DNA of 64,000 nucleotides. Origin: Pseudomonas fluorescens (GTDB taxonomy: Bacteria; Pseudomonadota; Gammaproteobacteria; Pseudomonadales; Pseudomonadaceae). How positions within the stretch are numbered: the stretch's first letter is position 1; each line of letters opens with the position of its first letter. Position numbers and translations under genes: made by a program. The stretch lies in contig NZ_CP015225.1 in the NCBI RefSeq assembly GCF_001623525.1, positions 2,046,001 to 2,110,000 on the forward strand, read 5' to 3'. The notes beneath the pieces are model-generated. The model was not told where the DNA came from. It saw nothing but the letters and a program-made list of their open reading frames with translations, and made no database searches. Below, one piece after another: positions 33,717 to 42,699 of the stretch.

Positions 33717-34646
33717 TTATCCAATCAATCCCCTTTCTATCAAAGGCTGATCCCAATCTGGCGAGGGGCCGATGTGTTCCGCCAAGAAATCAATCAACGT
33801 TCCAACTTTCAATGCTTGACGCTGTGCCTGAGGGTAAATGGCCACGAAGTCCAGCGTCGGCAATCGATACTGACTCAACACCGGAACCAGCCTGCCACTG
33901 ATCACATCATCACTCACGATGAGTGTGGGCAGGCAAGTGATACCCGCCCCACTCCGTGCGTAGTCGCGTATCAGATGAAGCGACGATGAGCGCATCTGAG
34001 CATGCAAGGTAATGTCGAGAGAGTCGCGCCCTTGATTGAATTGCCAACGGTTTCGTGATGAATAGCCACCGTACAGGGCAATGCGGTGATCGTGCAATTG
34101 CAACGGATGCTCCGGAGCGCAGTGTTGCTCCAGGTATTCCGGCGCAGCGCAAAACAAGCGATGAACAGTAAACAGCTTTCGGACGACAACCCGCTCCGTG
34201 GTGGCCGGAAATAGTTGGAAGGCCACGTCAAAGCCTTCCTCAATGGGGCCGATGACACGGTCATTGACCACCACATCAAAATCGATATCCGGGTACTGCT
34301 TGGTGAACTTGGCCAATAGTGCGCCAAGATGGCCAATTGCAAATCCCTGCAATACCTGCACGCGCAACTGACCGGTGAGATTAGAGCGTTGATAACGCAT
34401 CTTTTCAGTTAAACCGTGAAATGACGCGATGACGTCCGCACACTCCTGATAATACAACTCCCCCACATCGGACAACCTTACTTGTCGTGTACTTCGATGA
34501 AATAAGGGAGCATTAATGAACTTCTCCAGTTGTTGCACGCGGAGCGTGACAACCGAGCGGGTAACGCCGAGCTGTTCAGCGGCTTTAGTGAAACTACCGG
34601 TTCGAGCGACACGCACAAAAGCTTCAGTGCTAAGCAAACGATCCAT
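33717..34646 (-). CDS. LysR family transcriptional regulator
   Basis: A 309-residue regulator with the N-terminal helix-turn-helix EAFVRVARTGSFTKAAEQLG, VTRSVVTLRVQQLEKF and LFHRSTRQVRLSDVGELYY, then the co-inducer domain beginning LTGQLRVQVLQGFAIGHLG. It belongs by style to the CrgA/DmlR branch. It is divergent from the esterase/monooxygenase operon across about 615 bp, and is the most likely regulator of it. A perfect 11-bp-arm palindrome at 34851-34873 lies in that gap. Confidence 0.92.
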   Translation of the reverse strand: MDRLLSTEAFVRVARTGSFTKAAEQLGVTRSVVTLRVQQLEKFINAPLFHRSTRQVRLSDVGELYYQECADVIASFHGLTEKMRYQRSNLTGQLRVQVLQGFAIGHLGALLAKFTKQYPDIDFDVVVNDRVIGPIEEGFDVAFQLFPATTERVVVRKLFTVHRLFCAAPEYLEQHCAPEHPLQLHDHRIALYGGYSSRNRWQFNQGRDSLDITLHAQMRSSSLHLIRDYARSGAGITCLPTLIVSDDVISGRLVPVLSQYRLPTLDFVAIYPQAQRQALKVGTLIDFLAEHIGPSPDWDQPLIERGLIG

Positions 34647-35262
34647 TTTTATTCTCCTACGCCGATGTATATCGACCGGGCTCGGAAAAGGCTATCACAG
34701 CGAAATAACGCTGAACATGAATTGTTGATTTATTGCAGCAAGCATCGGGCTATCGCACCACCGGGGGGCGTCTCCAGTAGCCTGAATGCCTGCGTTACTA
34801 GCCGCTGACGCACGGTGCAAGCAGGACATTTCCTTGGAGCCGCCTGCAGAACTGTTCGTGATTCACGAACAGTAATTTCGCCAAGACAGGCCTTGTTGTG
34901 TTGCGCCGCCAATGACTAATGTAGGGCGTCCAAAAACAAAAAAAATGGCACATATTATGAAACTACAGTCCGTCTCCACTCCGATGCAGACTTCACTTCA
35001 TGCTGCTGTAAATATTTACAACCATCAGCCTGCGTCGATCAAAACCGGCTACCGACGCTGCTCTGCACGTACGCAGTTGGCAGCAATTTACGCTGGCAAC
35101 TCGCCTTCTTTCATTCACCAATTCACTTTTAACGAGAGCCTGGCAAAGCCATAGCACATCTGGCGCGTTGTCAATACTGGCTCGCTTTGAAGTTAATCCA
35201 AGCGATGAGCCGTGCAGTTACCGCAACCGTTTACGCGACCATCGATTTATGAGGTATTCACG
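34647..35262. other. Long divergent control region of the ketone-degradation operon
   Basis: About 615 bp between the LysR start and the esterase start. An 80-codon open frame (34912-35154) lacks a ribosome site and family features and is not called. The notable element is the palindrome at 34851-34873. AT content is higher around 34930-34960 (AAAAACAAAAAAAATGG), a plausible promoter or bending tract. Confidence 0.5.
34851..34873. promoter_or_regulatory. Perfect palindrome, candidate operator
   Basis: ACTGTTCGTGA and TCACGAACAGT, 11 bp each, are separated by a single T. No T run follows, which argues against a terminator. It lies 205 bp from the LysR start and 390 bp from the esterase start. 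The binding protein is unknown. Confidence 0.6.
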
Positions 35263-36180
35263 ATGCCACTGGATATTGAATCCGTTAAATTAATCAACAC
35301 GCTGGTTGAACTTGGCTTGAAGCCGATTCATCAGATGACACCTGCCGAAGCACGTGGCGTTATGAAGTTTGGGCGCTCGGTCATGCAGGGCCCGACGATG
35401 CATCGCATCGAAGATGTTCAGTTGGCAACGGCGCGTTTGCGTGTTTACGTTCCCAGCGAGTCGACCTGCGGCGTGATGCTGTATCTGCATGGGGGCGGAT
35501 GGGTATTAGGTGAGTTGGAGGACTTCGATCATTTTGCCCGCGTGCTGGCGCAGAAGTCCGCTTGTACCGTGGTACTGCTTGAGTACCGCCTGGCCCCCGA
35601 GTTCCCCTATCCAGCGGCCTTGTCGGACGTAGAGCTTGCTCACCAATGGATAAATGACCATCGCCATCGGTTGACCGGCTCAGACCTGGCTCCACTGATC
35701 ATTGCCGGTGACAGCGCCGGCGGCAACCTGGCTGCTGCCTCTGCACAACGGGCAATGAATAGCGAGTTGGCCCGCTGGGACATCCAAGTTCTCATCTATC
35801 CCGTCACCCAATCGAACCTCAACTCGCCTGCCTATCAGGCCACGGACCGCCAACTGCTGCTCTCCCATGAGGACATGCGCTGGTTTTGGAACCATTACCT
35901 GAATGAGCCCAGTCAGCGCGCTCAACCCAACGCCTCCCCGCTTGCGGCTGACGATCTGAGTGGGCTGCCGCCGGCGATTGTGATCACGGCCGAACTCGAT
36001 GTGTTGCGCGAAGAGGGCGAAGCGTACGTCGACCGCCTGCGCACGGCCGGTATCGAGGTCAGCCACCGACGTTTCGAGGGGCAGATGCATGGATTCATGA
36101 CATTCATGACATTGCGCGCCAGTGACCAGGCCCTGGACTGGGTCGCCGATCAGATTGCCCAGCGATTAAGACTGCTTTGA
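35263..36180 (+). CDS. Alpha/beta hydrolase, hormone-sensitive-lipase-like carboxylesterase
   Basis: A 305-residue esterase of family IV. The oxyanion-hole motif is LYLHGGGWVLGE, the nucleophile elbow GDSAGGN, and the Asp/His part of the triad appears as ITAELDVLREEGEAY and GQMHGFM. Start at 35263 has GAGGT seven bases upstream; a GTG at 35212 in frame is less likely. In the P. fluorescens hydroxyacetophenone pathway an esterase of this kind hydrolyses the ester made by the Baeyer-Villiger enzyme. Here the monooxygenase gene follows 51 bp downstream, so the same role is inferred. Confidence 0.92.
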   Translation: MPLDIESVKLINTLVELGLKPIHQMTPAEARGVMKFGRSVMQGPTMHRIEDVQLATARLRVYVPSESTCGVMLYLHGGGWVLGELEDFDHFARVLAQKSACTVVLLEYRLAPEFPYPAALSDVELAHQWINDHRHRLTGSDLAPLIIAGDSAGGNLAAASAQRAMNSELARWDIQVLIYPVTQSNLNSPAYQATDRQLLLSHEDMRWFWNHYLNEPSQRAQPNASPLAADDLSGLPPAIVITAELDVLREEGEAYVDRLRTAGIEVSHRRFEGQMHGFMTFMTLRASDQALDWVADQIAQRLRLL

Positions 36181-36231
36181 CGTACATCGCACTCTTAGCC
36201 GCGCCACCTAATAATAAAATCAGGTACATCT

Positions 36232-38154
36232 ATGAACACTTACAACCAAACGCTTTCGGCCATGGCTTTTGATGAGCCCACACTCAGAACCCACCTGCGT
36301 GAGGCCGATATTCCGACACTGCTCATGTGCATCGCTCACCTGACCGGCGATCTGAAACTGCTCAAGCCCGAGTGGAAGCCGGTGTTGGTGATGGGCGATC
36401 CGAAAAGCAGCATGACCGCCGAACAAGAGGAACAGGTTCGTGAGCTCTGCGCGGAGAAACTGATCGAGTTCAAAAACAGCGGTCGTCCGGTTCCAGGACG
36501 CCCCACAAAGGACGAGCTGATCACCTTCACGACCTGGTTGATGGGCCCAGGCGTCGACGCCTATTTGCCGATATTGGCCGAAGAAATGGTCAGCGCCGAC
36601 GACGATCCGCGCGCGCCGCGCTGGCACAAGGAGCATGTGGCCCCCGAGCGCGACTTCAAAGTAGTGATCATCGGTGCGGGCGAAAGTGGCATGGTTGCGG
36701 GGCTACGTCTGAAGCAGGCGGGCGTTCCTTTCGTCATCTACGAGAAAGGTAACGATGTCGGCGGCACCTGGCGGGAAAACACCTACCCAGGCTGCCGCGT
36801 CGACATCAACAGCTTCTCCTACAGTTTTTCTTTTGCACGGGCCACTTGGGACGACCATTACAGCACTGCCCCGCAGGTATTCAGCTATCTGCAGAATGTG
36901 GCTAGGCAAAATGGGCTGTACGAGCACATCGTGTTCAATGCCGAGGTGACTGACGCCCACTGGAACGAGAACACTCAGCACTGGAAAGTCAGCGTCAATC
37001 AAGCCAGCGCAACCCAGGACATTCACGCCAACGTAGTGGTCTTTGCTGTCGGTCAATTGAACCGTCCGTTGATTCCAGCGATACCGGGAATCGAAAGCTT
37101 CCAGGGGCAAACCTTCCATTCCGCCCAGTGGGATCATGATGCTGACTGGGCCGGAAAACGCGTGGCGGTCATCGGCACAGGCGCAAGCGCCGTGCAGTTC
37201 ATTCCGCACCTGGCCAAAACCGCAGCGGACCTGAAAATCTTCGCACGCACCAACAATTGGCTGCTGCCCACGCCGAACCTGCACGACCGCGTTGCCGACA
37301 GTGCCAAATGGCTGCTCGACAACCTTCCTAACTACAGCCTGTGGTTCCGGGCAACGGCAGTGCTACCGCAAACCATCGGGTTTGTTCACGCCGTAACCGT
37401 AGACCCGGCTTACCCTCCGACCGAGAAAGCGGTCTCGGCGATCAACGAACAACTGCGTCAGGACCTGGGCAGCTGGATGGAAGCCCAAATTGCCGACCGG
37501 CCCGATCTGCGCGATGTGGTAATCCCTGATTCACCCGTTGGCGGCAAGCGAATCATTCGCGACAACGGCACATGGATTTCAACTCTCAAGCGCGACAACG
37601 TACGCCTTGTCCGCGAACCAATCGAATCGATCAATCCTAAAGGCATCTACTGTGTGGATGGCACTCACCATGAGTTCGATCTGATCGTCTACGGCACCGG
37701 CTTCCAGGCCTCGAAGTTCCTCATGCCCATCCGCGTCACTGGCCGCGATGGCCTGGATCTGCATACCGAGTGGAAAGGCGACGACGCACGGGCCTACCTG
37801 GGGACGACTGTTCCAGGCTTCCCGAACATGTTCTGCATGTATGGCCCCAATACCGGGCTTGTGGTCAGCAGCACGATTATTCAATTCTCGGAATTCACTG
37901 CGACCTACATCACCGATGCGGTTCGCCTATTGCTCGAGGGCGGGCACACAAGCATGGAAGTAAAGCCGCGGGTTTGCGAGACCTACAACCAACGAGTCGA
38001 TGAAGGGAACAGCTTGCGGGCTTGGGGCTTTTCCAAAGTCAACAGTTGGTACAAGAACAGCAAAGGCCGCGTAACTCAGAACTTCCCTTTCGATGCGGCG
38101 GAGTTCTGGCGGCGCACCCATGAAGTTGAACCCAGCGACTACTTCCTTTCCTGA
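36232..38154 (+). CDS. FAD/NADPH Baeyer-Villiger monooxygenase, 4-hydroxyacetophenone-monooxygenase-like
   Basis: A 640-residue class B flavoprotein monooxygenase. Its length and 140-residue N-terminal extension (residues 1-140) match the HAPMO subgroup of P. fluorescens, also about 640 residues. FAD-binding GAGESG is at 148-153 and the NADPH-binding GTGASA at 315-320. The BVMO fingerprint FxGxxxHxxxW is complete: Phe290, Gly292, His296, Trp300, followed by Asp301 as in HAPMO instead of Pro. The enzyme inserts oxygen next to a ketone, giving an ester. The esterase gene upstream, aldehyde dehydrogenase and outer-membrane channel genes downstream fit a ketone-degradation operon. Aryl versus aliphatic or steroid ketone cannot be decided here. 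Confidence 0.92.
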   Translation: MNTYNQTLSAMAFDEPTLRTHLREADIPTLLMCIAHLTGDLKLLKPEWKPVLVMGDPKSSMTAEQEEQVRELCAEKLIEFKNSGRPVPGRPTKDELITFTTWLMGPGVDAYLPILAEEMVSADDDPRAPRWHKEHVAPERDFKVVIIGAGESGMVAGLRLKQAGVPFVIYEKGNDVGGTWRENTYPGCRVDINSFSYSFSFARATWDDHYSTAPQVFSYLQNVARQNGLYEHIVFNAEVTDAHWNENTQHWKVSVNQASATQDIHANVVVFAVGQLNRPLIPAIPGIESFQGQTFHSAQWDHDADWAGKRVAVIGTGASAVQFIPHLAKTAADLKIFARTNNWLLPTPNLHDRVADSAKWLLDNLPNYSLWFRATAVLPQTIGFVHAVTVDPAYPPTEKAVSAINEQLRQDLGSWMEAQIADRPDLRDVVIPDSPVGGKRIIRDNGTWISTLKRDNVRLVREPIESINPKGIYCVDGTHHEFDLIVYGTGFQASKFLMPIRVTGRDGLDLHTEWKGDDARAYLGTTVPGFPNMFCMYGPNTGLVVSSTIIQFSEFTATYITDAVRLLLEGGHTSMEVKPRVCETYNQRVDEGNSLRAWGFSKVNSWYKNSKGRVTQNFPFDAAEFWRRTHEVEPSDYFLS

Positions 38155-38265
38155 GCACATGCACTAACGCCCGTGCAGTAGATACACCTGAACTTAAGGC
38201 GCCGATGTTCCATGGGCGCCACATATCACAGTGCGTGATGGTCAAGCTTTTAGCGAGGTACACAG

Positions 38266-39774
38266 ATGAACAGTCAAGTTGAGCGCTCTGCACTCGATGC
38301 AATCAGTGCAAAAGCTCGCCACTTTATCGAGTCGTCCAAAGGGCATTACATCAATGGCCACTGGCTGCGCGCCGGGGCAACGTTTGAAATTATCGACCCG
38401 GCGACCGAACTTCCACTTGGCGAGCTCGATGAAGCGGATGCCGATATCGTTGGCCTGGCTGTAGATGCAGCCCGGTCTGCCTTCGAGGACCGCTCCGCTT
38501 GGCGCACCATGGGCCCCAGCGAGCGCGAACGCATCCTGCATAAGCTGGCCGATGAGCTCGAGGCTGACAGCGACGTTCTGGCTGATCTGATTGCCGCTGA
38601 ACTGGGGCTACCAAGAGGGGCTGCGCTCGCCTTCGAAGTTGCCAAAGTCATTGATGTGTTTCGCTATTACGCCGGTTTTCCCAGCAAGCTTACCGGCGAC
38701 ACCATCGAGATTGACCCGGCAATGGACGATGCAGAGTTCTTTGCCTATACGACGCATGAGCCGGTCGGCGTGGTAGGGGCGATCCTTCCGTGGAATGCAC
38801 CGCTGCTGGTGGGCTCCTGGAAAATCGCACCGGCCCTCGCCGCTGGATGCACGCTGGTCGTCAAGCCAGCCGAGGATGTGTCGCTGGTGATCCTGCGGCT
38901 CGCCGAACTGGCGAGCAAAGCTGGCTTGCCGGATGGCGTGCTCAACGTGGTGACTGGCCGCGGCGCGGTAACCGGCCAGGCATTGATCGAGCATACGGGG
39001 ATCGACAAGTTCGCGTTCACCGGCTCAACGGACATTGGAAAGCGCATCTACAAGGCCGCCGCTGACCGCCTCGTTCGCGTCAGCCTGGAGCTCGGCGGTA
39101 AAAATCCCGTCATCGTGCTAGCCGATGCCGACGTCAAGGCCATTGCACCGGCATTGTGTATGGCTGCGTTCGCCAACTCGGGACAAATTTGCGTGTCTGG
39201 CTCGAAAGTCATGGCGCATGCCTCGATCGCCAACGAGCTACTTGGGGCGATGGCTTCATTCGCCAAGACACTGGTGCCTGGCTCGCCCTTCGATCCCGAG
39301 ACGGTCATTGGTCCAGTGTGTTCGAAAAAACAGTTCGATCGGGTAATGGCCTATATCAGGCAGGGTGAAACAGAAGGGAACGTCATCATCGGCCAACGGC
39401 AATCGACATCTCCCGGCTTTTACATCAACCCAACGATCATCACCGATCTGCCCGCGCAATCGAAGTTGCTGAGTGAAGAGATATTTGGCCCGGTCATCAC
39501 GGTTGAAACCTGGACGGATGAGCAAAACGTGATCGATCTGACGAATCGCTCTGCCTACGGGCTGTGCGCCACGATCTGGGGCAGCAATCACGGCCATATC
39601 CAGCGCCTGGCGAAAAGACTGCGTACCGGCACCGTTTTTATCAACTCCCCTGCCTTCCCACCGGCCAACATTCCTACAGGAGGTTTTCGTCAGTCCGGAG
39701 TTGGACGGGACCTGGGTAAAAAAGGTCTTGAAGGCTTTCTCGAACCCAAGTCCGTTATCGCGCGTATCAACTGA
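38266..39774 (+). CDS. NAD-dependent aldehyde dehydrogenase
   Basis: A 502-residue aldehyde dehydrogenase. The cofactor segment is GAILPWNAPLLVGSWKIAPAL, the general base Glu275 is in LELGGKNP, and the nucleophile Cys309 is in NSGQICVSGSK. The C-terminal GGFRQSGVGRDLGKKGLEGF is usual. Style is that of the betaine/phenylacetaldehyde/geranial group. It follows the monooxygenase gene by 111 bp, a gap holding small inverted repeats (ATCAC-N5-GTGAT), and precedes the MpaB gene by 12 bp. The product of ester hydrolysis, if a primary alcohol or aldehyde, would be its substrate after oxidation. The alcohol-oxidising step is not obviously encoded here. Confidence 0.93.
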   Translation: MNSQVERSALDAISAKARHFIESSKGHYINGHWLRAGATFEIIDPATELPLGELDEADADIVGLAVDAARSAFEDRSAWRTMGPSERERILHKLADELEADSDVLADLIAAELGLPRGAALAFEVAKVIDVFRYYAGFPSKLTGDTIEIDPAMDDAEFFAYTTHEPVGVVGAILPWNAPLLVGSWKIAPALAAGCTLVVKPAEDVSLVILRLAELASKAGLPDGVLNVVTGRGAVTGQALIEHTGIDKFAFTGSTDIGKRIYKAAADRLVRVSLELGGKNPVIVLADADVKAIAPALCMAAFANSGQICVSGSKVMAHASIANELLGAMASFAKTLVPGSPFDPETVIGPVCSKKQFDRVMAYIRQGETEGNVIIGQRQSTSPGFYINPTIITDLPAQSKLLSEEIFGPVITVETWTDEQNVIDLTNRSAYGLCATIWGSNHGHIQRLAKRLRTGTVFINSPAFPPANIPTGGFRQSGVGRDLGKKGLEGFLEPKSVIARIN

Positions 39775-39786
39775 GGAGTTTCTGTC

Positions 39787-41091
39787 ATGTCCATGCTCGC
39801 AGAAAAAGATCGTGATGTTGAAATGGCTCTCGATCAGAAGTTTCTCTCCCTGAGTGCAGGAAGAACAGCGCCTCCGGGTGGTTTCCTGTACTCACAAGCG
39901 TACAACGCCAAAGCCGGTAATGACTTGCGCAAGGCGTTCAAAATGGTCACTGGCGTCAGTGCCGGTTACAACGAGGAGCAGGCATTCAAGATTGCCATGT
40001 CGGGCTGGGTTGGAGATCCATTATCGGATGTCGCCATCCTCAAGATCCGTCGAGAAGGCCGCGATGTCCACGCCGTCATGCAGAGCTTTCTGAATGACGG
40101 CATCAAGGGCGTCAGCAATGCCCCCGAAGAACTTGAGCAAATCTGGCAGCAAGTCAGCACACCACCACAATGGGTGGACTGGAAGCGTATCGAGAACGGC
40201 GCGAAAATCTATCGCCGATTCGGTGTGGAGGGCCATAGGTATCAGGGCATCAGTTCGCTGGACATGTACCGCGTGCTGTCGATTGCCAGAACTCTGATGT
40301 CGACCGGTCAGTACGCCGACGACACCGCCTACAAGCGCTTTCTTCTAACCTGCAATTTCTGGACGCAGATCTCCGAGCCCAATGGCATGAAGATCTTCAA
40401 TGAAGGCTGGAAGGTCACACTGAGGGTGCGTTTGCTGCACACACTGATTCGTCGGGCCGTGTTCGGTTCTCCCCGCTGGGAGCGCGAGCAGTTTGGCATG
40501 CCAATCAACCAGAGTGGAATGTTGACCGCCCCGCTCATCTCCTCGGTGATGATGTGCAAGTCCCTGCAGATACTGGGCTACAAGGTGACCGACGAGGAAG
40601 TCGAGGACGTGATTCACCTGTGGCAATACGTGGCCTATATCATGGGTTACCAGCAGGAAAATGTGTTCCCGTCCGACATCAAGGGCGCGGTGCAGGCTAT
40701 GCACGACTCCTTGCTACTCAATCCCCCCAGCGAAGATCCCGATTGCATTCGACTCGGACGATCCTTTCTCGACAGCTTCAAACCCTCCAAAGATGCAGCC
40801 CTGATGCAGCGCGCCCGGCAATGGGTCGACTACAAGATCGGCATTGCCCACTCGGCATTTTTTGTCTCGCCCGATACTCGCAGGGCAATGGGCACGCCCA
40901 ATCCTTGGCTCTGGGCGGCGCTGTATGCCGCCACTCAGTTTCCCAAAAACCGTATTCAGGATTTGCGCCGCCTGAGCAGTCCGAGTTATGCGGCTGGACT
41001 CGATGAAAAAGTGCGCGCTGAGAGAAAACATTGGTTGCAAACCCAACTCACGGACGCAGACATGAACTACACGCCAAAGTCGAAATACTGA
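39787..41091 (+). CDS. MpaB/latex-clearing-protein family oxygenase (DUF2236)
   Basis: A 434-residue protein of the DUF2236 family. The diagnostic region is VTLRVRLLHTLIRRAVF followed by W-x(5)-FGMPINQSGMLTAP, the RxxHxxVR...GxPINQxD pattern of MpaB and Lcp proteins, in which the His binds haem b. No signal peptide or Tat motif is seen, unlike secreted Lcp, so it is probably cytoplasmic or membrane-associated. Lcp cleaves polyisoprene by dioxygenation and MpaB cleaves a farnesyl chain; most relatives are uncharacterised. Placed 12 bp after the aldehyde dehydrogenase gene, it may cleave a C=C bond of a terpenoid or fatty side chain in the same pathway. Confidence 0.85.
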   Translation: MSMLAEKDRDVEMALDQKFLSLSAGRTAPPGGFLYSQAYNAKAGNDLRKAFKMVTGVSAGYNEEQAFKIAMSGWVGDPLSDVAILKIRREGRDVHAVMQSFLNDGIKGVSNAPEELEQIWQQVSTPPQWVDWKRIENGAKIYRRFGVEGHRYQGISSLDMYRVLSIARTLMSTGQYADDTAYKRFLLTCNFWTQISEPNGMKIFNEGWKVTLRVRLLHTLIRRAVFGSPRWEREQFGMPINQSGMLTAPLISSVMMCKSLQILGYKVTDEEVEDVIHLWQYVAYIMGYQQENVFPSDIKGAVQAMHDSLLLNPPSEDPDCIRLGRSFLDSFKPSKDAALMQRARQWVDYKIGIAHSAFFVSPDTRRAMGTPNPWLWAALYAATQFPKNRIQDLRRLSSPSYAAGLDEKVRAERKHWLQTQLTDADMNYTPKSKY

Positions 41092-41187
41092 AAGGCGCTA
41101 TCCCATAGGGATAAACGGAATGTTGGGCCAGGCGTTTTATATGACAGCAGCTCAACGTGCTTAACCGTAAACAAGAGAATAATAAAA

Positions 41188-42243
41188 ATGAAGCGTTCCA
41201 CCTTCGTGCAAGTGTTTTTGTTCCTTTCCCCAGGCGCCGTTTATGCCGGCGGTTTTGACGGCCTGGCAATTGGTGTTCAACCCATTTTTGAGTCGGGCAA
41301 TTACATCGAGCTGACTCACCACTGGCTCAGGCCCAATATCGAGGGAACCGACCCGGCGGGCAACGACACTGGAAACCTGGTCCGCAGACTGGACAGCACC
41401 AGCGGTGCATTCAAGCTCGATGTCAGTGACAGTTTCTCCCTGGCACTTCTGACTGACGAACCTTATGCGCGAAGCCCCTACTACCGAAAGGGGCCAGCCG
41501 AGGGACTGAAGGCGTCCTATAAAAGTCGCGACTGGACGCTGGTCGGACGCTACAAACTGACACCTGAATTGAGTGTTTACGGTGGCCCTTTCTCGCAGAC
41601 CCTGGAAATTGCCGCCCACCAACCGCAGCAACTGGCCGGGGTGGCCTACACCTTGAAGACCGACGGCGACACCCGTTATGGCTACACGCTGGGAGTGGCC
41701 TATGAACCCATGCCGTTTACCCGGGTATCCCTGACGTACCGCTCGAAGGTGCAGCACAAGGTCGACGGTACCGAGAACGGAATGGATTCGACCATCCGTC
41801 AACGCACACCTGAGTCGCTGGCACTGGATGCGCAAATTCCGATCAGCCAGAGCACGCTGCTGTTTGGCTCGGTTTTCTGGGCCAAGTGGACCGGTGTGAG
41901 CCTTGCTCCTCCGTTGTTTACCGCCACCTTCGGTATGCCGGTAAAGGTGTTCGAAAATGACACCATTCGTTATACGCTGGGTGCTGGATATCGCATCAAT
42001 GAAAATGCAACATTAATCGGTGCTTTTATCTATGAGAAAGAGAAAGAAGAGTTCTCTCCACTTGCCCCCACCTCAGGAATCAAGGCATTGAGCGTGGGCT
42101 TGAAGTATGATGTGGGCCACGGATTCAATGTCACACCCATGGTGACCTATAGTAAATTTGGCGACATGTCGAGTCCGGTATTTGGAGAGTATCGTGACAA
42201 CACAATGACAATCTACTCACTGAAAACCAGTTATAACTTCTAA
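41188..42243 (+). CDS. Outer-membrane protein, FadL/TodX-like channel for hydrophobic compounds
   Basis: A 351-residue protein with a short signal peptide (VQVFLFLSPGAVYA, cleaved near residue 21) and a long series of amphipathic beta strands ending in Phe, TIYSLKTSYNF, the BAM targeting signature. Strands such as FTRVSLTYRSKVQHKVDG match the FadL/TodX family, where YRS and H(x)2 elements recur. It is shorter than FadL (about 420-450 residues), and the N-terminal NPA hatch motif is not clear, so assignment is by overall pattern. It closes the ketone-degradation operon and would admit the hydrophobic substrate across the outer membrane. Confidence 0.82.
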   Translation: MKRSTFVQVFLFLSPGAVYAGGFDGLAIGVQPIFESGNYIELTHHWLRPNIEGTDPAGNDTGNLVRRLDSTSGAFKLDVSDSFSLALLTDEPYARSPYYRKGPAEGLKASYKSRDWTLVGRYKLTPELSVYGGPFSQTLEIAAHQPQQLAGVAYTLKTDGDTRYGYTLGVAYEPMPFTRVSLTYRSKVQHKVDGTENGMDSTIRQRTPESLALDAQIPISQSTLLFGSVFWAKWTGVSLAPPLFTATFGMPVKVFENDTIRYTLGAGYRINENATLIGAFIYEKEKEEFSPLAPTSGIKALSVGLKYDVGHGFNVTPMVTYSKFGDMSSPVFGEYRDNTMTIYSLKTSYNF

Positions 42244-42363
42244 CACGGCGCGCTGGACTAGCGCACGGGGAACAGTCTCTCCGATGGATTATTCCATGTA
42301 AAACCGGACACCAACTCCCTCTTAAGAAAGGTCTGACTTAACCCTATATATCCGTCCACTTCA

Positions 42364-42515
42364 GGAAACCTCTAAAAACTATCTGCATTGTCATCGCTGC
42401 GTTAAAAAGGCTAAAAATGCTAACTTACAACGTTAAAGTCTGATGCGTCTCAGACCGTCTAACGCCTGCCTTTGCCTTGCGCTGACTGCATTTTGCAACG
42501 TTTTTAGAGGTATCC
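42364..42515. mobile_element. MITE (152 bp, non-coding) with 4-bp target duplication
   Basis: Terminal inverted repeats GGAAACCTCTAAAAAC (42364-42379) and GTTTTTAGAGGTATCC (42500-42515) match at 15 of 16 positions and are flanked on both sides by TTCA (42360-42363 and 42516-42519). The interior has no gene but has an inner inverted repeat GTCTGA-N6-TCAGAC at its centre (42438-42455). This is the structure of a miniature inverted-repeat transposable element mobilised by an IS transposase elsewhere. The surrounding region, 42244-42699, otherwise holds a 24-codon frame. Confidence 0.85.
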
Positions 42516-42572
42516 TTCAACTTTCGCCGACTTTAACAACGGCAAACCATATTTCATGAGGGGGAGTTTCCT

Positions 42573-42647
42573 ATGGCGCTGTATGACCTCCCGCACCTGA
42601 TAGGTTCGAGCGAAGTGCTCGTTATTGAGGCTGTATTTGTTCAGTGA
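42573..42647 (+). CDS. Possible small protein (24 residues) with a strong ribosome site
   Basis: An ATG six bases after GAGGGGGAG opens 24 codons (MALYDLPHLIGSSEVL...) ending TGA. It starts 57 bp right of the MITE and ends 52 bp before the AraC-type gene on the same strand. The ribosome site is among the best in the window, while the sequence resembles no known family and could be a leader or the relic of a longer gene. Confidence 0.35.
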   Translation: MALYDLPHLIGSSEVLVIEAVFVQ

Positions 42648-42699
42648 GCCAGTACAGGGCTAGACTGGCGCCAGCCCCAGTCGTCACGCCGGTCAACCA

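Noticed and set aside
34912..35154. An 80-codon plus-strand frame in the LysR/esterase gap
   Set aside because: No ribosome site, no motif, atypical composition; better read as control region.
35141..35160. CTGGCAAAGCCATAGCA as a sigma54 promoter for the esterase operon
   Set aside because: GG-N10-GC spacing is right, but the -12 box (TAGCA) is poor and the local regulator is LysR type, which works with sigma70.
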